Shown here: one piece after another, positions 20,001 through 30,072 of the stretch
Layout: each line of letters opens with the position of its first letter
Numbering within the stretch: the stretch's first letter is position 1
NCBI GenBank assembly: GCA_009801015.1
Contig: VHZZ01000788.1
Span: 31,250-61,321 of the forward strand
Length of the DNA stretch: 30,072 nt
Origin: Silene noctiflora
Lineage: Eukaryota > Streptophyta > Magnoliopsida > Caryophyllales > Caryophyllaceae
Direction of reading: 5' to 3'
Translations under genes and position numbers: made by a program
Notes under the pieces: generated by a model
The model's input: only the letters and a program-made list of their open reading frames with translations
Database searches by the model: none
What the model was told of the DNA's origin: nothing

Positions 20001-23000
20001 ATACGGACTAGATATCCTGGAGTAAACGCCAACATATTAAGAACCGGCAGAGAGCCAGTTGAATTCAAGAATGAGTAAATTCTGACTATGTGAGAGTATA
20101 AAAGAGTAATATCAAGCAGTTCCAACGCTTTCACACATGTCGAATCCATCTTGGACAACAGGACATCACCCTTATTTGAGCTGTCCACAGCCGATATAAG
20201 CTTCAAAAGATGCCACTGCTGACAAACAGGTTTCAAAACATCCATATAATTTAAAGATCCAAATGTTGAATCTCTCAAATAAGAGCATAAATTTACTGAT
20301 CCATTAGAAAGTCCTTCAACCTCTGCGAGTTCTAGTTGTTCCTTTTGCAAAAATCCATTGTTCTCAATGGTGGTCAGTAAATTTTCTGCCAGGATATTCA
20401 AAGCCCAAACATATCTACCAATGTCCAAACCAAGACTAAAAGTGCTTGTCTCAGTGGAACTGTCCTGACCCACTGTGGCCAGGCCAATGAGATTTGAAAG
20501 AGCCCAACCAACACAAGGCATGTTACTAGGACAAGAAGCTTCAGAAAGATCCATCCTTGAGTATTCAACCAAAATCTTTTCATGCAAAATCTGCCATCAC
20601 CTGCCATAAAATGATCAGCCCAAACTATTTTCACAGGATGATGTCATCTTTATTAAATATATAGCTTAAAAGTAAGATGTCATATGATTGTCAGGACATA
20701 TGATCATCAACGGCCATATAGGAATAATAGGATGTCGTTTTACACATGATTTACGATGAAATACAGGTGGGAAAAGCTAAATTTAAGTAATTTACTCGTA
20801 AAAAAAAGGAAATTTTACAGATAGTAGAGTGTCTCCAGCTCCTCATATATTATGTTTGTGTAACAATGGCATCGTCATAGTTCCAAGTAAGCTGGGGTCG
20901 GTTGATCGGTCGGATTATGCAACATTAACCTGTGTTTATAAACAAAGAGGCTTGTTTCGAAAGGAGATGACCCATAGTCATAATTGCGTCAAGAATTGTG
21001 CCAAGCTGGTCCTCCACAATGCAAGCACCACAATGTTTTGGATTCATAATAAATTCCCTTTTCCAAAATTGGTACCCAAAAAGCATTGATCTAATTAATT
21101 CAGATAAAAAGGATCATGAAAAAAAAAATACTAAAAGAACATTGTTTTCTCACCATGAGAGTCATGAGGCACGGTATTAGAGTTGAATCATGCCTGAAAG
21201 CGCGCATAAGTACCTCAGGGATACGTTGAACCAACCACGGCACAGAAAGAATATATAAGCAATACTGCTCTGCGGCAAATTGCATATCAAACGACAAATC
21301 TACTTCATCCATTTTGAAAGCTTTAAATGGTCGTAAAATTAATGTAATTGCACTTGCAGTGATCAAGAAGTTTTCATCTTTTTGAACAACTGCTAACGTT
21401 GGAGAAGAAACATTTAACTTGCTCATGTATTTCCCAACACATTTACAGAGGCCACTCTCATCACTTCCCATAAATTTGATTATATACTTCACAGCCCTAT
21501 CTGCATCCTCACGAGTTTCATCAGACACACACTTCCAACCCTTTGGATCCGTGAGGATGATTATCATACGCAACAATAATGCTGTAACAGCAGCAACATC
21601 ACTACTAGTAGAAGAGTACCTATCATAATCCACAAGAACAAATGAGCATAACGAGACAAGCTTCTTCATTTGGTAATTCCACACCCGTTGCTCCTCAATT
21701 GCACCAAATGCCAACGAGCAGAAGTTTGTATTCAGGTCTAAACATAGAAATTAATGCAAAGAATAAGAAAACGCAAAAAAAAAAAAAAAAAAAAAAAATA
21801 ACTGGCAAGATTAGGGGAACAACAGAAGCAGCAAAACTGAAAATGCGGCTGAACAACTTCACAAGTGCCACTGGTACTACTGCAATGACAAAGGAGGAGG
21901 AGGAGGAGGAGGAGGAGGGGGGGGGGGGAGAAAAAACATTTGAATGTATATTTTCCTAACCCTTAAACGCTTATTTTACGATTCTTTAGTGCATGACGAA
22001 TCTTCACATAGCAGGGAAACGGGAATAGAGTGATCCAAAAATGACAAGCTTGAATGAAGAAGCAAATGTAGAGGCATTCGATGCTCGTAACATTAACGCA
22101 ACAGTTCACTTGGAAGGACCGCATCCTTGTTTGTTCGGGTTCAAAGATACCAAGACTCGAATGGNNCTAGNNGAGCTCTGATTTGCTGAAGTCTAGGATA
22201 TTAATATTATTTATCATTATTATTATTAATAGGACAATAATTTCAGAATAAGAGTAGGTAATTTAAATATTATGCTCATTAGTTTATTTAGTTTATTTCC
22301 TAGTTTCAGATTAGTAGAATAAGGTAATTGTGTCAGTCGGGTTTTAGGAAAATATTAACTTGTGAAGCGAGGCTCCACTAGGTCAGTTTATTACTAGTAT
22401 ATAAATAGGGAGTCAATTGTATTATGGATAGATATCGTGTGAGTTAATAAAAATTGAAGTTGTTGCTTTCTCTCGTTTGCAAGTTTTGTAAACATCGGTT
22501 CGACGCGTTTCGTTCCAAACTTTGTTTTTGTTTGACGCGTTTTCAAGCATTAACACGAGTTATAATCAATAGGTCTTGATTATAGTTCACCATTGGTTGA
22601 GTTATAGGTCTAGCTCAAGCAAATATCCCATTGGTTCGATTTATTCACATATTTCGAAACAAATATCCTTGTTATTTTGTTTTCGTTTACAAATCAAAAA
22701 CCACATAAAAATTACCAAAACTCCAGAATCGCTTAAAACAGACAGTTCACACGACTGTTCAATCTGATTGTTTCCGCTGCAAACTCACGAGTTCTATTCT
22801 TTGAGTAGAATTCCTATCATAGAGAATGAGAGTACTGAGTTTTTTAGTGAAAAAAAAAAAACTTCAGCACTATTATTGTTTCATATTCACAAAACATGGA
22901 CAATACATTGGTCAAATTTTCTAATGAGATGCATGCATAAATATTCTTCAAAGTCGAGAGGCCTAAAGCTGATTCCAAGTCTGAATGATATCAGAGTTTT

Positions 23001-26000
23001 AAAGTAATTTAGCTCACTAAACTGAACGCTTTTCTTCATTATGAAGTAATTGGTCAAAGCAATTTTGTCATTAAAGGTCATCCAGAGGCAACCTCTTGCT
23101 TGGTTTTCAGTAGAGGAAGATTGGGTGCTTCTGGTTCCCCCTACCTCACTAAACTGCTAAAGAATTGTATAACATATGCTATCGGTCCAGGATGCAGTGT
23201 CAATCATGAATGCTGTAATGGTCGGTACTCGTGATGGCACAAGGTGTAAGATAAGGGATGGAGGCCACTATTCGAAAACTTATCTACCAATTGTGTTACT
23301 TCTTAATTTCTTCATGAAAACTTAGTTTAAGTACATATTTCATGTCAGTAGGATATGTTTACCTATTTTTGTTTCTTTCTAGAATATATACCCCATATAT
23401 ATCATTTGCTAATAAGCTTATTTACTAATCATCTTCGTATCAGTCAAGTCACATTGTGTTGTTTGGAGTTTAGTACATTCATCCGGGTACTCGTATCAGT
23501 CAAGTCACATTGTGTTGTTTGGAGTTTAGTACATTCATCCGGGTACTCGTACCTGTTCCGTGAACCAAATCAAACACCGAGCCATTTGACACTATAAATA
23601 ATATAAAGGCTACGTCATGGAAAAAGCAGTAAAATTTGGCGATCTATTGAAGTACTGGTTGTTACGGCCAAAATATCCACTTTTTTCACTTAGTGCTGTG
23701 GCCTGAAATACTGCAATGTAAAGCGCATTTTCAAGCCATGATCCATAGGTGGAGATTTAGAGGCGATGGGGTAATATTGTACAGATTTGAAGGGTTTAAA
23801 ATTTAAATATATCAAACTTAAAAAGAAACACACAAGGAAATTATTTTCACAAGTAAAACATATGTATAAGAAGTGTGATAGAAAATACATAGCATCATAT
23901 TCTCACATTAATAAAAAAAATTCCTTCAAAATACAAAATGCATGTTGTTCAAAGAACGAAGTAAACATTTCACATGCCCACATTGGAACAAGATGGATGA
24001 GAAGCATCACAAACAAGCAATACCAATGTATTTTCAGCACTCATTCTCGATGATATTGAAAAAGCAACGGACGCACTAGGAGATGAGGTCCCAACACGAA
24101 GAGGCGTTCGGCGCAAGTCAAAGTCGTGAGCCTTATGGAGGTGAGGTGCACTCGTTTTTCAGACGGATATTTTTAAAACAGAATTTTGTGCAACAATAAT
24201 CCTTTTTTTTGTTTTTAAAGAGAGTTAACATGCTATGTAGCTCAAACTCGAGACTCAGGTATATGTCTCGGATTCTTTTAGGGATCCGAGTGTCGGGTAC
24301 TCCAAATTTAAAAATTACATACACGAGTTTGGGGACACAGTAAGTTTGAAATAACGTTTTGAAAGAAAACCAAAAAAATTATATTATTGCCCAAAATTCA
24401 TTAAAATAAGGAGGAAAAACAAGATTATGATTTGGAATTAATTATGAGATATTGATATTTTTCTTCTCTCTTTGTTTAGAAATTCAATGAGATATGGGAC
24501 GTTATCTAGTAAGGAGCTTGAATGACCAACCCATATTAACCCTTGATATTTAACTACCACTCCTTCCATCACAAACACATTGTTCCTAATCTATTATCTT
24601 ATTCAAGGGGGTAGATTTGTTATTTTATCACTTTTTCTTAAATCATTCCCAAAATGAAAAAGGGGACATTAAAAGTGGAGTGGAGGGAGTAATTTGTAAT
24701 GTTTAAAAAGAACAAATACAAAAAGAAAACTTACCAGATGAATTTATATTCTCTAAAATTATCAAGAAACAGTTGTGCATGGAGCTCACAGCCTTTTTTT
24801 GGTGCCTGGCAAATACATGGGTAACGAAAAACAGAAAAGGTCTCAGCAAACAGCAGGAGATCCATGTTTTCCTCTTCCGTGCTAAAGCATCATCAAGTAA
24901 AAGATGCCACTCTTCTTGAAGCTCCAATGCAACTCTCACTGATACATTGTAACGTCGCCAAACCCTCTGATAAGTGAAAAAATTGCGTAATCAAAAAGAG
25001 GAAAAATGCAGCACTTAGTTGGTCCTAAGCATTTCGTTTAACATATCAGAAATGTAGATTGGAAAATTTGCATGTGTAAAGAGCATAGAAACTGAAGACC
25101 ATTTTTCTTAAGGAAAGGAAAATATTATTCCCTCCTATTCTTGGACGCTTATGCCACAAATACTTAGGAGAACAAGAGTGGTAGCCAATTGATTTGAATT
25201 GTGTGCGGGTGTGTGTGTGACTTCAATTCAAATTGTGAAGGTAAAAAAGCTCTACGCATTTAAATAGGATGAGATTGATGTATGACTAGGGTTCCATAGA
25301 ATTTTCTCTTAAAAATTTGTAACATTTACCAATGGGGAAATTTTCATTGAATTGGCAGAGGAAAAAATGAGCCAGTTCCAAAGAATAGGAGGGAGTATTT
25401 TCTTACATACGCAGTAAAGGAGAGAATTATGAGGATTTAAGTTCTCCTAAAAGTCAAACAAGGTATGACACCTGTCAAAATGACCCGTTAATTTAGGGTC
25501 GAAATCCGACCCAACCTGCTCAACCTAATGGGTCAAAAATAAGTTTATGCTAAATGTGAATATAAAACATACAAGGCACAAATATTATTAAACTATCAAT
25601 ATTTATTATTAATTATATTCCAAATAATATAATTTAAAAAATTGTTAATTTCCGTAGTTTGAATTATAAAAAAAATTAAAAAATGTTTTTTCTACAACTT
25701 TTATACAATTTAATAATAAAATAATTATTAAAATAACGTGTTACAATTGTTTCAATATAAGTAATAAATGCAATGAATATGATTAAAATATTAATATTTT
25801 TTTACCCATATAAGTATTTTTGACAAGTATTGTGGTCCAACCCGACCTTTGACCCGTATGACCCACTCGCCCGTTTGAGAGGTAAGGGTATCAAATCAAA
25901 CATTATCACCCACATGCACCAGACACTTCGGAACAACATAACATCTTACGGATAAAAGCCTAAGGAACACACTTCTCCAATACCTTCCTATATCCTTTAA

Positions 26001-26818
26001 TCATTATTTCACTACAGCATAACCTTCGCATGAAGCTCACATAAGTACATGACACACCAATAGAAATGCACGAAAGCTACCTGAACTACGCGGAGATCGC
26101 AATCATTATATATGGAAGTACTTAATGACAGTGTAGAAATACTCCAGGAGTTCATTTCATTGACCGTAACATTTAATATGAATGCCCTTAAGAGCACCCT
26201 TCAAATACACAATTCTTCTCAAACTATTAATGCAAGGAAAATTTGTCACTTAGCACCTAATATGTATGAAAGTTACCACCTAATACAGCAATAGAATATA
26301 GTTATTATCATCAATGAATCGTATGCTACCACCATCTAACAGCAAGATTGAAATTAGGTTTTAGAAATACATAAAACACGAAATTGAAGGCAATATGGTT
26401 CAACTACAACCTAGCTCACAAGAATCAAAAGCACTGAAAGCAAGGCATCTATTATAATAACGATAAGAATGCAAGTCTGAGTTGATGAAGCTAGTAATAA
26501 GCATAGAAAGACAGATTTTGAACCTGAATGAAGAGAGCAGCGGCGTTAGCACGACGAGCGAAATTACGAAGGTCTCTCTCATGAGAGACTTTTTCAAGGA
26601 GAGCATTCCTTGTGATTTCTCTAGTACTTGATCCTCTGAGAGAAACCTAAAGAAGACAAAAATGTCCATTAATGGAGGTCAATAAAAGTAAAATGAAAGA
26701 AAATAAACCTAAATCGATGGGATTGAATGAATACAAGGAAATGAATTGGCGAAGAAAATAAACTAAAATTATGAAATAAAGAAAAAGAGAAGAGTACCTG
26801 ATGTTTACGAGGATCCAT
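14077..26818 (-). CDS. UPL7: HECT-type E3 ubiquitin ligase, UPL7-like
   Basis: Fourteen exons, listed in transcript order: 26798-26818, 26524-26646, 24735-24966, 21154-21737, 19613-20590, 19195-19526, 17658-17936, 17319-17571, 16020-16190, 15626-15718, 15115-15222, 14753-14869, 14274-14363, 14077-14160. They join in frame to 1154 residues; Arabidopsis UPL7 is about the same length. The start [12 protein letters not shown] matches the family start. An IQ motif ([10 protein letters not shown], from residue 47) suggests calmodulin binding. The HECT domain covers about 775-1154, with [31 protein letters not shown] and the catalytic Cys1122 in [13 protein letters not shown] ligases take ubiquitin from an E2 onto this cysteine and pass it to a substrate; the substrate is unknown here. 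A charged low-complexity stretch precedes exon 6. All donors are GT. Intron 3 is about 3 kb and repeat-filled. Confidence 0.95.
16535..17274. mobile_element. PIF/Harbinger-type MITE with TTA duplication in UPL7 intron 8
   Basis: The left end GGGGGCTTTTGGTT (16538) and the complement of the right end, GGGGATGTTTGGTAAGG (to 17271), form terminal inverted repeats. Both are followed inward by GGGAAAGGGAAAG. TTA flanks each side (16535-16537, 17272-17274), the 3-bp duplication known for PIF/Harbinger elements. The 734-bp element has no transposase; frames inside look random. It sits in the intron between exons 8 and 9 of UPL7, so it is spliced out. Confidence 0.75.
18207..18458 (+). repeat. Near-exact direct repeat, 149-bp period, in UPL7 intron 6
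   Basis: Segments 18207-18309 and 18356-18458 (103 bp each) differ at only a few bases. Between them is a CCA/ACA-rich microsatellite (about 18325-18357). A second, different triplet run (GACCACGACC) follows the second copy. It looks like a recent tandem duplication; frames through it are an artefact of triplet repeats. Confidence 0.85.
21774..21928 (+). repeat. Poly(A) run and (GAG)n/poly(G) simple repeats at the 3' end of UPL7 intron 3
   Basis: A run of more than 20 A (about 21775-21799) and a (GAG)n tract running into about ten G (about 21893-21928) lie 40-190 bp from the exon 4 acceptor (21738-21739). On the transcribed strand these read as a T run and a C/T tract, so they could act as an extended polypyrimidine tract. 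Confidence 0.8.
22175..22790 (+). mobile_element. LTR-like retrotransposon fragment in UPL7 intron 3
   Basis: TATATAAATA at 22398-22407 followed 40 bp later by AATAAA at 22446-22451, then sequence rich in TTCG and GACGCG, has the layout of an LTR (TATA box, short R region, poly(A) signal). The boundaries cannot be fixed; two short N runs (22165-22166, 22171-22172) lie at its left edge. No internal coding sequence is seen, so it could be a solo LTR. It is antisense to UPL7. Confidence 0.45.
23435..23551 (+). repeat. Exact tandem duplication of 56 bp in UPL7 intron 3
   Basis: The unit beginning TCGTATCAGTCAAGTCACAT is present twice (23435-23490, 23491-23546) with the first five bases of a third. 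The copies are identical, so the duplication is recent or an assembly artefact. Confidence 0.95.
24234..24345 (+). repeat. Dispersed repeat, copy 2, in UPL7 intron 3
   Basis: TATGTAGCTCAAACTCGAGA and a later GAGTGTCGGGTAC block mirror the repeat at 13779-13930. The two copies are clearly diverged. Non-coding. Confidence 0.4.
24555..24691. mobile_element. Possible short Stowaway-type MITE in UPL7 intron 3
   Basis: The left end CCACTCCTTCCATCAC (24557) and the complement of the right end, CTCCCTCCACTCCAC (to 24689), are similar but not exact inverted repeats, each beside TA. Stowaway elements start CTCCCTCCRTYCC with TA duplications. It lies within 45 bp of the exon 3 donor (24734). Confidence 0.45.
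25126..25397. mobile_element. Stowaway-type MITE in UPL7 intron 2
   Basis: TTCCCTCCTATTCTTGG at 25128 and the complement of the right end, CTCCCTCCTATTCTTTGG (to 25395), form terminal inverted repeats with TA on both sides (25126-25127, 25396-25397). About 268 bp, non-coding, as typical of non-autonomous Tc1/mariner elements. Confidence 0.75.
25470..25883. mobile_element. MITE-like element with ACCCG-rich inverted ends in UPL7 intron 2
   Basis: The left arm (ACCTGTCAAAATGACCCG, then CCGACCCAACC) and the complement of the right arm (ACCTCTCAAACGGGCG, then GGTCGGGTTGG) are imperfect inverted repeats. The centre, 25560-25800, is strongly AT-rich. Such ends occur in hAT-like MITEs, but I could not find an exact target duplication, so the class is open. 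Confidence 0.5.
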
Positions 26819-27000
26819 GAAATGAAGCGATCATCAAAATCCCTGCCTTTCTCACTTTCTCTCTCTATCCCTCCGGATGCTCAGTAAAGAACAGGTCTGT
26901 TATAGAGCCAATTTACAAAACCGTGAACTTCAAATCGTTCAACAAACTCAAATTAACAAATACTTCCTACATTCAACACCACACTACCCCTATCTATTTT
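26819..27000 (-). promoter_or_regulatory. Presumed UPL7 5' leader and promoter
   Basis: On the transcribed strand a GA-rich stretch (GAGAGAGAAAGTGAGAAAG, about 26846-26865) lies 30-50 bp before the ATG. This fits a purine-rich 5' leader. I see no convincing TATA box. A Stowaway-type MITE begins about 430 bp upstream of the ATG. Confidence 0.4.
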
Positions 27001-27249
27001 GCACACTATTCACTAGCGAGTATTCAAATTCAATTTTCTCTCCGTAAATGAAATTATATTCATGTGGGATCTTGTTTGATTCGTCTAAACGAATATATTA
27101 TAAATATATAACTTTTATAATTTTTGCAAATACGTAGCTAACAATATTTACCGCGTAAAACACGCGTTGACAAACGTGAAAAAAGAAAGTGGTAGTGTGG
27201 AGTTGAATGGAGGGGGTAAGGAGTACTCCGGAGTCCTTACAATATTTAT

Positions 27250-27489
27250 TACTCCCTCAATTCCACTACTATTATCCTACTTTCTTTTTTGAGAAAAATT
27301 TAAAATAAAATAACGATTTTACCCCATTAATTATAAACTAAAGGGATATTAATCCTATTTTAATGAGGTGAATGATACTTAAAAACTTAGGGGTATTAGT
27401 GGTAGTTTAGTAATTTATCATACTAAATTAAGAAATGAGATAAATTTTGGAGAAAATTAGATCGTAAAATGGGAGATGGAGAGGGAATA
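27250..27489. mobile_element. Stowaway-type MITE upstream of UPL7, copy 1
   Basis: CTCCCTCAATTCCACTA at 27252 and the complement of the right end, TTCCCTCTCCATCTCCC (to 27487), are imperfect terminal repeats, each next to TA. The interior is AT-rich and non-coding. The match is weaker than for its neighbours. Confidence 0.5.
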
Positions 27490-27498
27490 TTAATTTAT

Positions 27499-27808
27499 TA
27501 TTCCGTCCATTCACTTTTATTGTCCGCTCTTTGTATAATCCATATCCCAAATTAATTGTCCTATTTCTAAACATAGTAACTAAAAATAGTGAACTATTTA
27601 ATATACCCCTTAAATAACCTATGAGGGAGTTAAATAAAATAATAAGGGTAAAATTGTAAAATGCATGTGTGAAAAAGTACAACTCTTTCCATGTTGCTTA
27701 TGTTGTCTTTAAATTTAGTGGTCAAGGAGTATTTGTGATATTTTACTTTTTTTTCTTAAATATGACATTTAGATAAAGTAGGACAGTAAAAGTGGAATGG
27801 ATGGAGTA
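27499..27808. mobile_element. Stowaway-type MITE upstream of UPL7, copy 2
   Basis: TTCCGTCCATTCACTTTTA at 27501 and the complement of the right end, CTCCATCCATTCCACTTTTA (to 27806), are clear terminal inverted repeats, with TA at 27499-27500 and 27807-27808. The element of 306 bp starts only 11 bp after the previous element's TA duplication. Confidence 0.75.
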
Positions 27809-28049
27809 TTAAGATGTTTTAATAGGGTTATTTAATTGAATAATCTGAACTATCAGTCTATTACCTACAAGGACCATAATTGAAATTCGCAAGGACGATG
27901 GTTGCTGAATTTGTTATTGATAAGTCTATTCAAGTTAATGCAAAGTCGCAAGTTTGGATTTAGATAAGTGTTTTCTAATTCTATGTGAACTAAACTAGAT
28001 TAAAACGATAAATGATAGCTCAAGCGATAATTGACTAAATGAAATGATG

Positions 28050-28254
28050 TACTCCCTCTGTCTCGGTCATTTGCTTGCCTATTCCATTTTGGGGTGTCTC
28101 AGTCAATATTTTGCCTTTCTAATTTAGGAATGCCTTTGCTAGGTAATTGGATCCTCCACTTTGGCAACTTGTCGTCTAGTAATTGGCTTCTTCCTCTTTT
28201 TTTGGTCTTTGTGCCAAAATCAAAGGTAAACAAATGACCGAGACGGAGGGAGTA
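28050..28254. mobile_element. Stowaway-type MITE, copy 3
   Basis: CTCCCTCTGTCTCGGTCATT at 28052 and the complement of the right end, CTCCCTCCGTCTCGGTCATT (to 28252), match at 19 of 20 bases. TA flanks both sides. Its 201 bp hold no frame. The near-perfect ends suggest a younger insertion than the other copies. Confidence 0.88.
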
Positions 28255-29913
28255 TAAATTAATAAAGGAGCCTAGGTTTTGTCGGATTCATATGAATGCT
28301 TCTTAGGAGATTTATAAAGTCGGGTGTCAAAACTAGAATCATATCTTAGGCAATATTGTGTCCTATCGATCTTACGATGGCCTTAAGTTGGTACTAACGT
28401 GCTTTCGTTCTTTATTATACCTTCCTACTAAATCAAACACGATCTCATGCAAGTGACGACTTTCAATCTTATAGTCAGCATGAAAGAGGTAGATGAATAC
28501 GAATATTATTCAACCAAACAATTCATCTTCACATGTTATGTGCAAGTTTTAAAAATAGAACAAAACTTAATCCACCCACTAAACAATATTGATCATCTCC
28601 TAATTAACACTCATAATCCCCTATAAACCTAGTATAGGACTACTCAATCATAGCTAGACTAATTACAACAATATCAAAGAGATTAAGCATAGATTCAATC
28701 ACATATATCTTATCTAAGCAATTACTAATGGAAATAACAAAATCAAACAAAGATTAATGAAAGAAATAAAAAGGGATTAGATATTATAACAGCACAAACG
28801 AGAATATGAATGAAAAACAGAAACTTTGATTGAATGGAAGAAGATTAAATCATCAATCTTCAAATACAATCCATTAATACAACTATAAAACTAGATTAAT
28901 AACTTGATTAAGGAAAAATTAAGGTAAAATTATGTAAAGATTAAGCTAATTACAAATAATTAAGGCTAATTAGGAAGGAACTATGATATAGGGTTTCGCT
29001 ATTAAAGGCACGCAAATAAACAATTTATATACCACAAAACATATTAAAACTATAAATAAACATAGAACTAAGCAATGGGATCGACCCCAAGAGAAGGGGG
29101 AATTTTGGTTTGGTGTTTAACTTAAGTAAGAGAACAATTGTAGCTAAATAACAAGCAAGTATGTAAATAAAAAGGGGGGGGGGGGTGGTTATTTTCAAAT
29201 CGACAATTCAAATAACAGTAAGATGCAAGCAACAAGCAATTAATCAATAAGATGGAAGTTTTATTAATTTGAAGAGAACTTAACCCAATCCCATTGGTGA
29301 ACCTCTAATGGTTGATCCTTAACACAATCAATCCCCAAATTATCGATTATTACCCTATTATGGAGATAATTCTCCTAAGTCTTCTTAATAATGGCTAATG
29401 ACAAGAAAATCACACTTAATCATCAACCCAACTTATCAACCCACCAAGTAGAAATCACATACATTGGTTAAATTAACAAGAAGATAGAGCATCAAAGACT
29501 TAATAGGGGTAATTAAACACAATGAACACAATTAATGCTTAATTACAAGTTAATCCATTTCTTGTTGGTCAAGCTAAGAAGAAATCACATTCATTAGCCT
29601 AATTACAAGGTGTTGCTCAAATAAATTGCAAAGAAATCACACTTAACAACCTAACAACAAGGAAATAAGGAAATTGGAGAGATAAAGCAATAAGGAAATC
29701 ACTTTAATCAAACAAAGTTTCCAAATTCCAACACTAAAACAATGGATTAACAATAATAATAACAATTAGGGAAAGATTAGAGTGTCTTACAACCAAAGAT
29801 TACACCTTTGAGATGGATTAAGCAAGGAGATTAGTTCTCTATAATAGATCTAAAAACCCAATAACAAGATGATAATTCTTTCAAATTACAAATTAATTTT
29901 TCCAAGATGATAT
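28255..29913. other. AT-rich, repetitive-looking DNA without a recognisable gene
   Basis: No long open frame on either strand. AAATCAC-type motifs followed by A/T-rich spacers recur at about 29410, 29453, 29583, 29633 and 29697. A run of 12 G lies at 29174-29185. GGGATCGACCCCAAGAG at about 29078 reminds me of retrotransposon leader DNA, but I cannot prove it. I read the stretch as retroelement debris between the UPL7 upstream region and the LTR at 29914. Confidence 0.45.
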
Positions 29914-30072
29914 TGTAATACCCGCCCTGTTAGGACCCTTTGACCGTCGTTGGCTGACCTTATGTGCTTGCACCGAATCCTTGTAGGTCCTGCGTTGTTA
30001 GTACTGTTGAGTTGGGACTCGATCTAGCGGAGGCCACTCGATCGAGTAGCCTTGTTACTCGATCGAGTAGGG
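29914..30072 (+). mobile_element. 5' end of an LTR (LTR D), + orientation, runs off the window
   Basis: It starts TGTAATACCCGCC, like the starts of LTR A (minus strand) and LTR C. Palindrome-like 12-mers of the ACTCGATCGAGT type follow at 30017, 30036 and 30057, at about the same distance from the LTR start (103 bp) as in LTR A (101 bp). No polypurine tract precedes it, so it is more likely a 5' or solo LTR than a 3' LTR. Confidence 0.7.

Overview
This is plant nuclear DNA. It has intron-rich protein genes with GT-AG (and two GC-AG) introns, a plastid-targeted amino-acid biosynthesis enzyme, a plant-type GDSL lipase, a plant HECT ubiquitin ligase of the UPL7 type, several MITE classes and Ty3/gypsy-like LTR retrotransposons. 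The proteins read like those of a eudicot. The LTRs rich in ACTCGATCGAGT-type palindromes remind me of Caryophyllales genomes, but that is an impression and not a demonstration. A few N bases (1659, 1696, 1821, 22165-22172) mark low-quality assembly points.

Layout. Positions 1-3600 hold nested LTR retrotransposons: the 3' end of a + strand LTR (1-624), a complete minus-strand 5' LTR (678-2024) with its tRNA-Met primer site at 663-674, and the last part of a + strand gypsy pol, its polypurine tract and the start of its 3' LTR (2025 to about 3600). A 419-bp MITE-like element with an exact 9-bp target duplication lies at 3707-4125, just upstream of the first gene. Gene 1 (+, 4241-9005, 9 exons) encodes biosynthetic threonine deaminase. 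Gene 2 (+, 10669-12870, 5 exons) encodes a secreted GDSL esterase/lipase. Gene 3 (-, 14077-26818, 14 exons) encodes a UPL7-like HECT E3 ubiquitin ligase and converges on gene 2. Its introns have collected a PIF/Harbinger-type MITE, two Stowaway-type MITEs, an LTR-like fragment and local tandem duplications. Beyond the UPL7 start (26819-29913) I see no gene: three Stowaway-type MITEs, then AT-rich repetitive-looking DNA. A new + strand LTR starts at 29914 and runs off the window.

The three genes have no evident shared pathway: plastid isoleucine synthesis, cell-surface or extracellular ester hydrolysis, and ubiquitination. They look like ordinary neighbours in a gene island between retrotransposon blocks. 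All three reading frames stay open across every splice junction I could define, giving predicted proteins of 607, 352 and 1154 residues.

The most unusual signals are these: the 12-bp palindromes in three LTRs, spaced alternately 19 and 21 bp; the two AG|GCAAGT donors in the threonine deaminase gene; and the element with a 9-bp duplication immediately upstream of that gene. I found no clear sign of a wholly new system.
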